DNA of 64,000 bases from Carallia brachiata (lineage: Eukaryota; Streptophyta; Magnoliopsida; Malpighiales; Rhizophoraceae): NCBI GenBank assembly GCA_021464245.1, contig JADCRB010000071.1:5099681-5163680 (forward strand), in the 5' to 3' direction. The notes beneath the pieces are model-generated. The model worked only from the letters and a program-made list of their open reading frames with translations, was not told where the DNA came from and made no database searches. Shown piece by piece: positions 13,501 to 25,198 of this stretch (the stretch's first letter is position 1; the number at the start of each line of letters is the position of its first letter). Made by a program: the position numbers and the translations under genes.

Positions 13501-13826
13501 TTATCATATTTACTGATACTGTATTATTATTTCTATTTTGTTTAAAATAAGACATATTTAAACTTTGAATATTATTTTTTAGATTTTTTTTTGTTTTTTT
13601 CCTTTCTGGAGGGATTTAGAAGTATTTTTGTTTATTTAGAGACATTATCTTTTATTTTTCTTATTTATCATATTTACTGATACTGTATTATTATTTGTAT
13701 TTTATTTAAAATAAGACATATTTAAACTTTGAATATTATTTTTTAGAATTTTTTTTGGTTTTTTTCCTTTCTCGAGGGATTTAGAAGTATTTTTTTATTT
13801 AGAGAAATTATCTTTTATTTTTCTTA
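13501..13826. repeat. 164-bp tandem duplication
   Basis: The block starting TTATCATATTTACTGATACT at 13501 recurs at 13665, with the same downstream order (TAAGACATATTTAAACTTTG, then a T-rich run, then GAGGGATTTAGAAGTATTTT). The two copies differ by only a few substitutions and T-run length changes, so the duplication is fairly recent. There is no coding content. Confidence 0.85.
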
Positions 13827-13839
13827 ATTATACACATTT

Positions 13840-14690
13840 GTATTGTACGAGTTTTAAACATATATAAATAATTTTTAATATAAATTGAGAACATATCTGA
13901 TAAATCAAAATTGAGTAAATTTAACTTCTAACTATAAATAATGTCATAATATTTTTAAAATAAATATATTAATATTTATAAAATTTTAACTCTTAATTTA
14001 AACTAGCAAGAATAATTATAAATAATAATAATAATAATATACAATGTGAAATTCTTTTATTTTCATATTATTATAAAAAAATTTAATAATGATTAATTAG
14101 CTAAATATAATTCTATTTGACTAAGATTTTTTTAAAAAAAAATTCTAATTTTATTCAAATAGAAAGAAAGAGTGTAAACAAACTACTAAATTAATGTTAA
14201 ATAATAAAAATTATAAGAGTCTACTAAGAAAATATATTTAAATTGAACAAGTTTTAAATATATTTGAGTAATCTTTAACATGAATTGAGTTAATTGCAAT
14301 ATGTGTTAGATTATAATTGAGTTTCTAACTATAATTGAAACTGTAGATAATATGAGAATTGTTTAAAAAATCTAATTTTATAAATATCTATAGAATTTAA
14401 ATCATAATTTTATAAAATTTTGAAATTAATGTAAAATACTATTGAACTAAATTAGATAATTAGAAATAACAACAATATATTATTTGAATTTTTCATGCAT
14501 TAATTTCATCATACAAAATTTTCGACAATGATTCATTAGTTAGATAGAAATCTACCTGGCTAAGGTTTTCTTTTTGAACTTTAGTATCAGTATTTCAAAG
14601 TTAACATACTTGAGTTAATATAAAAGTCTTCTGATATTCATATAATGAAGGACTGGATGATCTAGTTAACATGGGAGTCCCTCAATTGTC
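13840..14690. repeat. Dispersed AT-rich repeat family, copies 1-2
   Basis: Two diverged copies of a block containing AAGTTTTAAATATATTTGAG, then ATGAATTGAGTTAATTGCAA, then a stretch ending GATGATCTAGTTAACATGGG. Matching blocks recur at about 15010-15140 and 20720-21160. No coding capacity is seen. The family's ends are not resolved, but copies at 14748 and 20534 start with a TTAGACYTGCATGATGCRYG hairpin. A non-autonomous DNA element is likely. Confidence 0.6.
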
Positions 14691-14744
14691 GCGATAAAAG
14701 TGAATTGTAAGTCTCTCAGCTTCAACATTATAGATTGCACTAGA

Positions 14745-15165
14745 ATTAGACCTGCATGATGCACGAATTAAGAAGTGATAAAAAAAAAAAGACTTAAATT
14801 TTGGGTATTTTTTCTTTTTAAAAAGATAACAAATTTAAGAGTTTTTTTTTTCTTTTTACAAAAAAAAATTGAAAAAAAATACTTGAATTACACTTATTTT
14901 TTCTTTTTTCAAGAAATAAATAAATTTAGAAATATTTTTTATTTTCTTCCTCTCTACATGAACAAAAAGATGAATTTAGGACCTTTTTCCTTTATTGTTT
15001 TTATTATTTTTTATTTTCCTTAATTATGAGTATTTGTGTTGTGTAAATTTTAGACATATATGAATAATTATTAACTTGAATTCAGTAAATTACAATACAT
15101 ATTAGATCGTAATTGAGTAACATGAGTAAATCCGATGCATCTTAGAATTTTAGTTCTATTAAAAT
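14745..15165. repeat. Dispersed AT-rich repeat family, copy 3
   Basis: It begins at the ACTAGAATTAGACCTGCATG hairpin-like end. It continues through long T and A runs into a block (AATTATGAGTATTTGTGTTG, then ACATATATGAATAATTATTA) that aligns with the copies at 14240 and 20720. The open frame within it is homopolymer-driven Phe/Lys and not a gene. Confidence 0.55.
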
Positions 15166-18100
15166 ATTAAGAAAGTGGATAAACTAGCTATTGAGTTAAT
15201 AAAAAAAAACTTACAAAACGTAGGGGAGACTACTAAGAAAAAAAAGTTGAATCAAATACTTAGATATTTCTAAAATTAAGCAAATACTAACACATAAGCC
15301 TTTCACCGAATTTTTCTTAGTTGGATCCCCGTGATGTACAGGAATGTGATATTTTGTTAGATAATACTAATATGAATTCAGTTAGATATTAAGATAAGAT
15401 TTAATATTTTCACTTTTGAAAAAAATGTAACATAATTATACATCGAAATTGATGCTTACTCTTAATGTAGGAAACTTGTACTAGAATTTTTAATATTCTT
15501 CTGTTCTATTCGTTTTATTGGTCACATGTTTTATACTATCAATTTGATTTGAAGCTAATTTGTGTACCATTTTATGTATTCTCTTTTTAGAAATATTATA
15601 AACTGCAATAATTCTCTACAAATAATGATGTCCGACAATTTAATTATCATAACATCAAACTAAAAAAAAAAATTAAGATAATAACTAAGCGTTCATAAGA
15701 GTTTTTTCATGTTGTATGCGACAAAGCTCTTCTTTTTAAGAAAAAGGATATCAAATGGGTGTACATAATAAAGAAATGATTTAAATTTGAGAGAGATAGA
15801 GAGATAGCAACTGAATCTATTATCATAAATATAAATAGAGAAAGAGAAAATCGAAAAAAGTTAAAAATTTTAGACATAATAAAAGACTTAAGTTGTCGCC
15901 TTTTTCCTTCTATTATGTTGTAGTTGTCTTTCAGCGAGGGAGAGAGATTAAGAGAGACTTAAATAAGCTTCTATTTAAATTTCTGAACAGGAGAATTCAT
16001 AAGCAACTTTTTTATTTCTTTTGATTATTAAAAAGGAATTAAGTAAGTTCTATTCTTAAATATGTGAAAACTAATATGTACCTAATTTGTTAGTAAAAAA
16101 AAAAAAAAAGACGTGAATTATTAGTTATCCTTTTTAAAAAAGAGAAGAATATAAAAATAATTTAATGTTGAGTTTTTTTTTTTTGACCTTCCAAGAAAGT
16201 AAAAAAGGGAAATTTGGGAGAAATTTTTTATTTTTTTCTTTTATTTTCCTTAATTTAAGAATTACTATATGTTAGGGAGAGAAAAGTTAAAGTTTTCTTT
16301 CAACTTCGATTATGCACACACACACACATTGGTATTAGACTCACACACTGCACAGGTTTAATTGTATTAGTGAAGAATTTTTTTAATTTTTTAAACAAAA
16401 ACAAAGAAAGTTATTCTCTTTTAAAAAATAGAAAAAAAACAGGATTTGAGAGTAGATCTTTTCTTTTCTTCTCTGCAATTCGAGGTAGTTCTTTTTATAG
16501 TTTTAAGAAAATATAGCTGAATTTGAGAGGTTTCTTTTATTCCAAACAAAGAAAATTATTCTCTTTTTGAAAAATAGAAAAAGAAAAAGAGGATTTGAGA
16601 TTAGTTCTTTTCTTTTCTTCTCCTTTAAGGCAATTTGAGGTAGTTCTTTTTTTAATTTTAAGAAAATATAACTGAATTTGAGAGATTTTTTTTCCATAGT
16701 TTTTTTTCCTTTCTTTTTTGCATCTTATTTTCTTCTGCTAAAAAAATTTCTAATTATAGAGATTTAATTACAAACAAAGTCTCTCTCTACGAATCAATAA
16801 AAGCCTTATTTGAAGATAATTAAATCTATATTGAACAATTATAGAAACCTATTTTTTAATATCATTTTTGACATTATACCTAAACCATCGGCAAGAATTG
16901 GATTTGAATCAATCAAGCTTTTACTCCACTGGTTTATTAGAAGCCTAATATCCGCTTTGTAGTGCAACACTGTTACTTATTATTAAAAATTTTTGTATTT
17001 GTTTTTCTTTCATTGATGACAAAGAAGAAGAAAGAAGACAGGCATCTGGGGCAAGAAAAGTAATAAATAACTACAATTCAACGAAAAAAAAAACACATAT
17101 TTGAGGTATATATGCATTGGCATTACGTTTGTGGTTTATTGTCAACAATGGATACCAAAAAACATATGCCAAATGTTCTGTTCTGCTTTTGAAGATTTTC
17201 CAAATTAACTGGAAATTGAGGCTTTTGGAGCCTTTGCCTTCCGTTGCCAAAGAGAAGGCATCAAAGTTATGTTTGAAACTTTTACCTTTTGTAGCAAAAT
17301 GGTGTACCAATATTGCTGATTGGCACTGACAATATGTATGCTGTAATTGTTGCGGTGGCTGTGTTTAAGCAGTGGCTTTGGCCACGAATTTGACGACCGA
17401 GCTAAAAAAAAAATGCAAGTCTTAGGCTGCCAACTTGATATTTATAGGACTTAAATCTCTATAAAATTATTTTTTTCAGGAGAGAAGGCATTTAGAGGGG
17501 AGTTTTGTTTTCTCCAAAATCTTGTCAATAGTTTTTTTCTATTTGGGGATAGCTGGGTCTTAAAGAGGAGTTTTTTTTTTTTTTCCTTAATTGATGAATA
17601 TAGGATTTTTTTTCCTTTAAAATATTCAGTATATTTTTTATTTAAGTTAAATAACTTCTATTGCTAAATAGGTGAATTTTGCTTAGATTTTCTCTCTCTC
17701 TCTCTCTCTCTGTTTTTTTTTTCTTAGAGAGGAGAGTTGAGAATTAAATCAGTTTCTATTACTAAATAGGTATATTTCAAAAAAAGAGAGAATAACTGGC
17801 CTCATTCATTGTCTTATTTTAGAAGTATTTTTTTTTTCTATTTAAAAATAGGCTCCCATACAGGGACATAGAAGTATGATTTTTTTTCCTTTTTTGAAGA
17901 AAGCAGAAAGGGAAATTTTTGAGTATGTTTCTTAGGGAAATTCGGAAGATTTTTTTTTTCTTTTTGCCCTTGTACTTCGTTTAATGATTTTTTTTCTTTT
18001 TTTAAGAAAATGGGAAATTTGTTTATTTTTTCCTTTTTATTTCTCTTAATTTGATAAATTGATAAGTGGCAAAGAGAGAAAAGTTAAAGATTTTCTCTCA

Positions 18101-18310
18101 ATTTTATTTTTATAGATACTAGTTTCTAACAAATATTTATAAGAAAACACAAATTTCAATAAAAAGTATATACAAAGGTATAAACTTTATTAACGAGATT
18201 ACAAATAATTAAAGAATTGTCATTTCTCTATTTGAAGCTATGTATAAATCAAGATGTTACATAAGCATATGACCACTAGTTTTTATGAGAACATAAAAAT
18301 CAAAAGTAAA
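15165..18310. other. AT-rich intergenic DNA with simple repeats
   Basis: T-rich tracts alternate with short repeats such as the pair near 16440-16480 and 16560-16640 (GAAAATTATTCTCTTTT then AGGATTTGAGA). A (CA)n run lies at about 16316-16328 and a (TC)n run at about 17692-17712. The frames at 17071-17330 on either strand have no known domain. I see no supported gene. Confidence 0.55.
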
Positions 18311-18319
18311 AATATTTAA
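18311..18319. repeat. Left 9-bp target-site duplication
   Basis: AATATTTAA, identical to 20024-20032 on the other side of the inverted-repeat element. The sequence is AT-rich, so chance identity is possible but unlikely at exactly both arm ends. Confidence 0.6.
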
Positions 18320-20023
18320 GACATAAAAGTTAATTTCACTCGCTATATTTCAATTGTTAATATATTTCACTCATAACATTTTTTTTTTGTAAAAATTAAT
18401 TCCTAACATTATTTCCGTCAGTCTAATTTGTTCCTTTTTTCAATAACACTGTTAAGTCAACTGACGTGTCGTGATTTAACGTGACACGTCATCAATATTT
18501 GTATACATCAGCACGTCATGTCAAATAATTTTTTTGTGCAGAATGATGAGGCATTGTTAATTTTTTTTATATTTGTCTAAAAGTTAAAATGTTAAATTAA
18601 AAAAATCAGTTTCTTTTAAGGAAAAACAAAAAACAAAAAACAAATTTAGAAAATTTCTATTAACCCTAAGTCGGCAGCCAAATTCGCTCCACTTTCAAAA
18701 TCTCAATTCCTCTTCTCTTCTCTTCGTCCTTCAATTTTTTGTTCTTTCTTCAGTCGGCTACCTATCTTGTGTTCAAAAAAACTAAAAATTTTAATTAATT
18801 GAGAAAATCAAACTGAACTGAATTGAATTTTCAGTTAACCAAACTTATTTTATAATCAGTTAACCGAACAGAATAAAAACTGAAACTTTCAATTCAATTT
18901 CAATTTCGAATATTAGAAAACTGTAATTAACAGAATCGAACATATATATATATATATATTGAAAATAATAGGAAAAAATATTTCTAACACAATAATTATT
19001 AACAAATAAGTGTTAATAAAATATTATAATATTTCAAATAATTAATTATTTATTTTTTATATATAATGATAGTTATAATTTTTTAATAGTTATATATAAA
19101 AAATAATTTTTTTTGACATTTAGATTATAATTTTAAATTTTTTTGTCATTAAATTCAGTTAACTAAACAATTAACTGAAATCAGATCAAAATTTTCAGTT
19201 AACTAAATTTCAGTTAACTGAATTTTCAGTTCAAAAATAATTTTTAATTTTACATAACTGAAAATTTTAGTTCAAAAATAAATTTAATGATCAAGTTTAG
19301 TTAACTGAACCGTGAACACCTCTAATTTTCATACAATCTTCCTGTTCAGCACTGAAGGAACAATAAAAGGTAGACTTGGTTACGAAAAAAAGAAGGGGCT
19401 TTGGTCGAGCAGGACTAGGAGAAGAACTCCTTTACGCATTCGGAGTTTCAAACAATGAAACGAAGATAGATAGCTCCTTCCTTTGGTTTTCTTGTGCTTC
19501 GTGCATAGAATTACAGCGCATTTTACTTGACTGAAGAAAAAAATTGGGAACCAATAATTTGGGTTTTTAGATGGGTTACGAAAAGGAACAATTAAACAAA
19601 GATAAAAGTGGAAATCAATTTGGGGTTTTAGATGTCAATGGAATGGTTCACAGCATGGGTTAGAATCATCTGGAAGAGTCGTCGACATTGGACTCTGGAG
19701 GCGCAGACGTTTTGGACAAAAGGGCAACTTTTTAGGTTTTTTTTTATTTCCTTTTAATTAAACTAAGTTTGAAAATTGATTTTTTTAATTTAACTTTCAG
19801 AAAAAAGAATCAAAATAACAATACCACGGTCAACAGATGCTAACATATACAAAAATTTATGACATATTACGTTCTATCAAACTACATCAACTGACATAAT
19901 GGCGTTACTAATGGAAGGATCAAATTTGATTGACAGAAATAACCTTATAGACCGATTTTAATAAAAAAAATATTATGAGTGAAATATAACAAAAGTTAAA
20001 ACGGTGAAATTAACTTTTATATT
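18320..20023. mobile_element. 1.7-kb element with ~200-bp inverted repeats and 9-bp TSD (MULE-like)
   Basis: The left arm (about 18324-18540; ATAAAAGTTAATTTCAC, then ATTTCACTCATAA, then GTCAGTCTAATTTG) matches the reverse complement of the right arm (about 19800-20020). The same order of blocks runs over roughly 200 bases with scattered differences. AATATTTAA flanks both sides at 18311-18319 and 20024-20032. Long inverted repeats and a 9-bp duplication are hallmarks of Mutator-like elements. No transposase frame is visible inside, so it would be non-autonomous. The interior repeats CAGTTAAC motifs (19150-19310) that may be a second nested palindromic element. Confidence 0.75.
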
Positions 20024-20032
20024 AATATTTAA
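20024..20032. repeat. Right 9-bp target-site duplication
   Basis: AATATTTAA, the partner of 18311-18319. Confidence 0.6.
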
Positions 20033-20534
20033 TTATAATGTACGGGTACAGTACATTTAAAAGGAGAAAAAATTTCAAGTACTTATTCTAAATTTGAGAA
20101 CATGTATGCATATATCTGTCACAAAGTTTATCTCATAAAAAAAGTAGTACACAATTGGTAAGCAAGAAATCAAACATAGCGGAGGTGGATGTGAAGGGGG
20201 CCTGATTGAGACTGAAATTGAGGAAAACTAATACAGCAAAATCTAAGAAACATAAAAAGAAACGGAGAGAGACTCTGGTAAGAGGCGAGAAATTTGAGAG
20301 GGACCTTTTTGTAATTTGGATGAATTTGGAGATTGTGCTAATTATGAAAGTGGTAGAGGTAAACACAAAAAAGATTGATTAAATTGAAAATTTTATTAAT
20401 TTTGTTAAACAAATAAATAATTGTCCTTAAAACTAAGGATTTTCCCATATCAACTTTTTTAGACTCTAGAATCAAAGAGAACAGTGTTGAAATTTTCTCT
20501 GTCATGTAAATACTATATTATATATATATAGTTG

Positions 20535-21165
20535 TATTAGACTTGCATGATGCGTGAGTCTATCATATTTATTAAGAAATGCAATTTTGTGAAAAGAGGC
20601 TTAAATTTTGAGTAAAGTTGTTTTACTAAATAGTTTTTTTTTCTCTTTTCCTCTTTAAGAAAACAAAAGGACAAATTCATGGATAGTTTTTATTTTATTT
20701 TTTTTTTACTTTTCTTAATTATGCATATTTAGGTTGCACAAGTTTTAAACATATTTAAATAATCTTTAATATGAATTGAGCAAATTGTAATGCATATTAG
20801 GTCATAATTGAATTTCTAATTACCATTGTTATTGTAGATAATATGAGAATTTTTTTTAAAAAAAAGCTATATTTAATAATATTTTTAGAATACAAATCAT
20901 AATTTTTTAAAAATTTGATATTAATATGAAATACTATTGAACTACATAGTTAGAAATAACAAATATAATTTTAATTTTTTTATGTATATTTTATTATGCA
21001 AAAATTTTGAAAATGATTAATTAGTTAAATAGAGTTGTGCTTGACTAAAGTATTCTTTTTGGACTGTATTATTTATGTTTCAAAGTTAGCGTGCTTGAGT
21101 TAATATGAAAGTTTTCTAAAATTTCTACAAATAAGGAATAGATGATCTAGTTAATATACTTGATT
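20535..21165. repeat. Dispersed AT-rich repeat family, copy 4
   Basis: It starts at TTAGACTTGCATGATGCGTG and continues through T runs to TTGCACAAGTTTTAAACATA, GAATTGAGCAAATTGTAATG and AATAGATGATCTAGTTAATA. All of these align in order with the 13.8-15.1 kb copies. It is the most complete copy in the window and useful for defining the family. It contains no gene. Confidence 0.6.
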
Positions 21166-22657
21166 TAGAATATATATATTTTTTACCTCAATTCTATTTA
21201 CAAAATCCGCGTGTAGCTCAGATAACAAAACTAATATCTATATCTATATAATAACTATAGTAATCCTATGACATATTGACATGGGCATGTCACATGGCAT
21301 ACTTCTCTTTTCAAACTACCATATTTTTAGTACTTCCAATTGATTCTGTAGTTCTATTTAAATAATAATAGATTTCTTAATCAGCATTTAATATAAAAAG
21401 TGGAAAAGACACAAGAAATATTATTTATAAAATTTATAGGATTAATAAAGTTAATGTCATGAATTATTCATAATTTATTAATTAGTTGGTTCTCAAGTAC
21501 TTTCATGGTTTATATTCCCACTAACTATTGAAATAACTGAAACAATGATTTTTGCCTATCTGTGTATCTTCTTCTTTATTAATTAACTACACGGCACGAA
21601 CATTAAGAAATTCATAAATTTATATAGGAGAAGAAGGTGAACAGATATACACAAGTGAATTGCATTACTATTACACCAACAGTTGCAAACGAGAAACAAC
21701 TCTTAAATGGCATTAAATCAACAGTCTACAAAATCTTCCCCTCCTTGCTTAAGCTCTTTTTTTTTTTTTTAATTCTAATATATATTTTGCTGGTTTGATT
21801 TATAGTGATGGTTCACATTTCCTCAATTAATTTCTTTGAAAACTAAAAGGCAATTGGATAGATTATTCTATGAATAGATTTATATTGTTTTATTGCTCAA
21901 ATAAAAAAACTATATTGTTTTAAGAAAAAATTGTTGTTAATTGTAATGAAGAGTTTCAGAAGAAAAGATTATTATTTTTTTTTTATGATATTCTTTTTTT
22001 TTTTTTGACAATACCTACGATACGCGTGGATAATATAAATAATATATAATAAGCATATGACAAGATCATGCCCAGTGGCACCCCTTTTTGATTGTTTTGA
22101 AATTTTTTGAGAAGTTTACAAAAAACACTAAAATCTACATTTCAACAATGAATGCACAATTTATCTAAAATTAATTGATACCTTTTTCTTTTTCCTTTTC
22201 GAATGATTCTCCAATGGAAAGTTTAACACATTTATCATTCATTTTTCAACTTTTTGTCTTTTTAAAATGGAATATATGATTCCTGTTTGATTCATATTCC
22301 TTCTACCATTTAACTCTCATTATTACCAAAGTTCTCAATTATGACAAAATATGAAGATGCCATTAGGATAGAAGAGCCCCCAGAGCTTTATGAGAATCAT
22401 AAAATCTGCCAAAGGTAGCGCACAAATAATGAAATAGACGAGGAAGAAGAGCTTGTTTTTAAGAAAGTTCTACAAAACCAAGCTCACTTGAATTTTTCTC
22501 TTTTATTTTTCATTCCCGCAATACTCATCTCATCTTGAGTTCAAGTTGTTGTTTTTTTTTTTTTTTTTAATTCTCTTTTCTTTTTATCCATCGGTGAAAT
22601 CGCATTTGTAGGCTGCAGTGATGTTAGAATTTTCCTTTCATAAGATTGATTAGATTA

Positions 22658-22706
<49 letters not shown>

Positions 22707-23322
22707 CTATTCTTTTCGTGAAGCCATTGGAAATTTGAGGGCAAAAGTGGACCAAAAGAGCATCTATGACAGGAATCACTTTACTTTTTTTTTTTTAACA
22801 AAAAAATGGAAGTAAAGTTTGGGTTCTCAGCATAATGAGTTATTTTATTTATATAAAAACAAAAATTTCAAAATAGACACGTTAAAGATTCTCCTGATAT
22901 TGAAGAATGATGTGTTGCTGCATCCAATAATAAATTTTTTTTCATAGTTGTAAGCTATCTTCAAACATTTTTTTTTTTTTTTTTGAGAAGACTAGGCAGC
23001 TTGAGGAATAAACATATTTAGCTAAATAGATTCTCTTCTAAATTCAATATAAAATAATTAATTAATATTATCAAAATATTCGTGCTGGCCCAAGTAATAA
23101 AGCTAGTTTCATTAATACGTTTTGCTTCTCTCTTAATTGATTTCTCCACCCAAGTGTCCTCTCTGCTATCATCTCTCTCTTTCTCTCATTTTCTTCTCTT
23201 GTTCTAGCTACCACCTACTATCTATCTCTCATATGTCTTCTCTCTTCTCTCTCTTCTCTTTTCTTTTACACCAACTTTCTGTCTTCCTTTTTCTCTCCCC
23301 TTTCCTCTCCCTCGCCTCACAC
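21166..23322. other. AT-rich intergenic DNA
   Basis: No supported gene. It holds homopolymer T runs, a long (AT)n microsatellite at 22661-22704 and CT-rich sequence from about 23140. The CT-rich frames encode Ser/Leu/Phe repeats and look compositional. Confidence 0.55.
22661..22704. repeat. (AT)n microsatellite, about 22 units
   Basis: An uninterrupted run of AT. Similar runs lie at 27361-27383, 45515-45553 and 60583-60615. These are likely length-polymorphic loci. Confidence 0.95.
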
Positions 23323-23325
23323 TTA

Positions 23326-24599
23326 CAGCCTGTTTGGAGTGCAAAAGGCTAAGGAGAGAAAGTGGAGAAAAAGAAAATAGCGAGAAAGAAAGTGGAGAGA
23401 GAGAATTTAATTTTTTTTTAATGTTATTTGGAGTGATAGGAGAAATGTGAGGAAAGAAAGTAGCGAGAGAACAATAATTTGTTCGAATATGAGAAAAAAG
23501 TAAGGAAAAAGAAAATTTTAATATTACAAATGATATTTATGCCCCCAAAGCTAATATTTAAAATGACATATGATGATTTGGCATGAAAAGACAAAAAATT
23601 TTGTCATAAATTTTGATTCCACAGTTATAACGTGTTAAAATTTAACTGAAATAACTAATAAGAAAAATTTTTTATCATAGATTTGGATTCCACACATATA
23701 ACATGTTAAATTTTTGGATTAATATAAAAAAATTACCAACTTTAGGTCAAATAATAAATTTAACATAAATTTTAAAAAGTAATAAATTTAAAACAATTAA
23801 ATTATTTTGTAATAAATCTCACACACCGTCAATTTAACAAATTTATGCATACATGACACGCTTACATGTAAAATTTTGATTAGATGACGTGTCATATGTA
23901 ATTGATTTTTTGATAATTAATTAAAATAAAAAAATAATTAAATAAAAAATAAATAAAATGGCCTCTACTTCCTCTCTGATTCTCTTTCCTCTTTCACCCT
24001 TCTTTCGCTCTCTCATTGCTCCTTTCTCTCTCTCTCTCACTAATTTTCTCAACGTTTCTGATTTTCTCACATGCCAAACAATCTTAAACCCCAACTTTGG
24101 GGTCTTTCAAAGGACGATAATCTCGATGCAACTCACAAACCCAAATTTTGGGACTTCTGACCTTTTTTTTTTTTAAAATTTATTTTTTGGATGGGTTAAT
24201 GTTTTGCAGGTACTGGTGGCTTCTTAGTTCATGGTCGCTTCCCTCACTTGCCACCGATTCTTTCGTCGCTGCCACCTCCTCTTCCTCTCTCTTTCTCTTT
24301 CTCTTGCTCTTTCTGGTTGCGTCATTCTCTGGCAGTCTTTCTCTCTATCCGACCTAATTTCTTTGCACAGAGTAAACAAGGGCACATTGGTCAATTCATT
24401 GTCACCAGTTAGCTTTTCTCCACTTTTCTCTCCATTTTAGATAGACGCATCGTATGATACGCCTGGATAGTATTTTCGCTTCATTTTCACCTCTAAATCG
24501 TTCATCAGTTTCTCCAAACGGATGAAAGTGCTTTTTACTGTTTAATTTTCTTTCATCTATCTTTCTTTCCCCTACTTTCCTCCCACTCCAAACAAGCTG
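23326..24599. mobile_element. Tourist/Harbinger-like inverted-repeat element with TTA TSD
   Basis: The left end CAGCCTGTTTGGAGTG matches the reverse complement of the right end (CAGCTTGTTTGGAGTG), with GGA-rich/AAAG-rich sub-terminal sequence on both sides. TTA flanks both ends (23323-23325 and 24600-24602). A TTA duplication and a GTTTGG-containing terminus fit the PIF/Harbinger (Tourist) group. The 1.27-kb interior has CT-rich open frames but no DDE transposase, so it is non-autonomous. It abuts the geminivirus-like locus, ending about 120 bases before it. Confidence 0.65.
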
Positions 24600-24906
24600 T
24601 TACTCTCCTTTTCTTTTTGATTAAGAAAGAGCCCTATATGCATACATAGGGAGGGGGGCATCGACCACCGCCTGGGTGGTGAGGGGCACACCCCCACACC
24701 AACTGGGCTACTACCTAGCCATCTTCCTCTCTTTTTCTCTCTAACTATTTGGTGTTCGGCACCCATTTTCTAAAAATTATTAAGAATTTTTTGGTCGATC
24801 AAATGAAATTTCCAATCAGTACAACGCTATGTTGGCCGTTGGATCTCTTTTTCTAGTTTTATCTGGATCATCCACTTGACTATAAAGGTACAGGCGGGGA
24901 AGACCT

Positions 24907-24915
24907 GTAATATTA
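24907..24915 (-). other. Geminivirus-type nicking nonanucleotide, unit 1
   Basis: The + strand reads GTAATATTA, whose complement is TAATATTAC, the invariant geminivirus origin nonamer cut by Rep. It lies 117 bases upstream of the Rep start codon with the expected polarity. The surrounding bases form only a very short stem now (about 3 bp), so the hairpin has decayed. Confidence 0.75.
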
Positions 24916-24936
24916 AGAGGGCGTTCCCAAGAGAGG

Positions 24937-24961
24937 TATATAACTCACCCCAATCACCCCA
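24937..24961 (+). promoter_or_regulatory. Rep promoter TATA box and iteron-like repeats, unit 1
   Basis: TATATAA at 24937-24943 is followed by two direct repeats TCACCCCA (24945-24952 and 24954-24961). On the other strand these read TGGGGTGA. GGGG-containing iterons near the Rep TATA box are the usual Rep-binding sites in geminiviruses. Unit 2 keeps the TATA box (25414-25421) but its repeats are mutated to TCACTCCA and TCACCTCA. Confidence 0.6.
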
Positions 24962-25031
24962 AGGTTTTACAGTTTTGAGGAAATAGCTCTCTTAGGATGA
25001 GTTCACTATTCACTCTAGGGTGACTTCTAAA

Positions 25032-25198
25032 ATGCCAGAAATCTAAACTTTAAGCTTTCTACTAGAAATGTCTTCTTAGCATACTTTCATTGCCCAATTA
25101 GCAAAGAGGTTATCTTAGAACAACTAATTACCATTCTAAATCACAAACCCATTAAATATATCAAAGTTGCCTGTGAAATCCAACAAAATGGTGAATCT
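25032..25198 (+). pseudogene. Rep 5' fragment in unit 1
   Basis: This fragment begins at ATG 25032, shifts frame after a few codons, then reads NVFLAYFHCPISKEV, which corresponds to geminivirus Rep motif I (FLTYPxC). After that come VACEIQQNGE-type residues that lead into motif II. It stops at the duplication junction before the HLH motif. It cannot encode a nuclease. In viruses Rep nicks the origin and recruits host polymerase for rolling-circle replication. Confidence 0.75.

Larger units (their letters stand above)
24721..25198 (+). repeat. Tandem viral unit 1 (origin + Rep 5' end)
   Basis: First copy of a 478-bp unit starting ATCTTCCTCT and ending at the duplication junction inside Rep. 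It aligns end to end with 25199-25676 at roughly 85-90% identity by eye with almost no indels. The junction falls in the Rep frame: unit 1 reads AATGGTGAA then jumps to the unit start, while unit 2 continues into the HLH motif. Confidence 0.85.

Noticed and set aside
23958..24440. Ser/Leu-rich frames as a signal-peptide gene
   Set aside because: They follow from a CT-rich tract inside an inverted-repeat element, overlap in several frames and lack any conserved domain.
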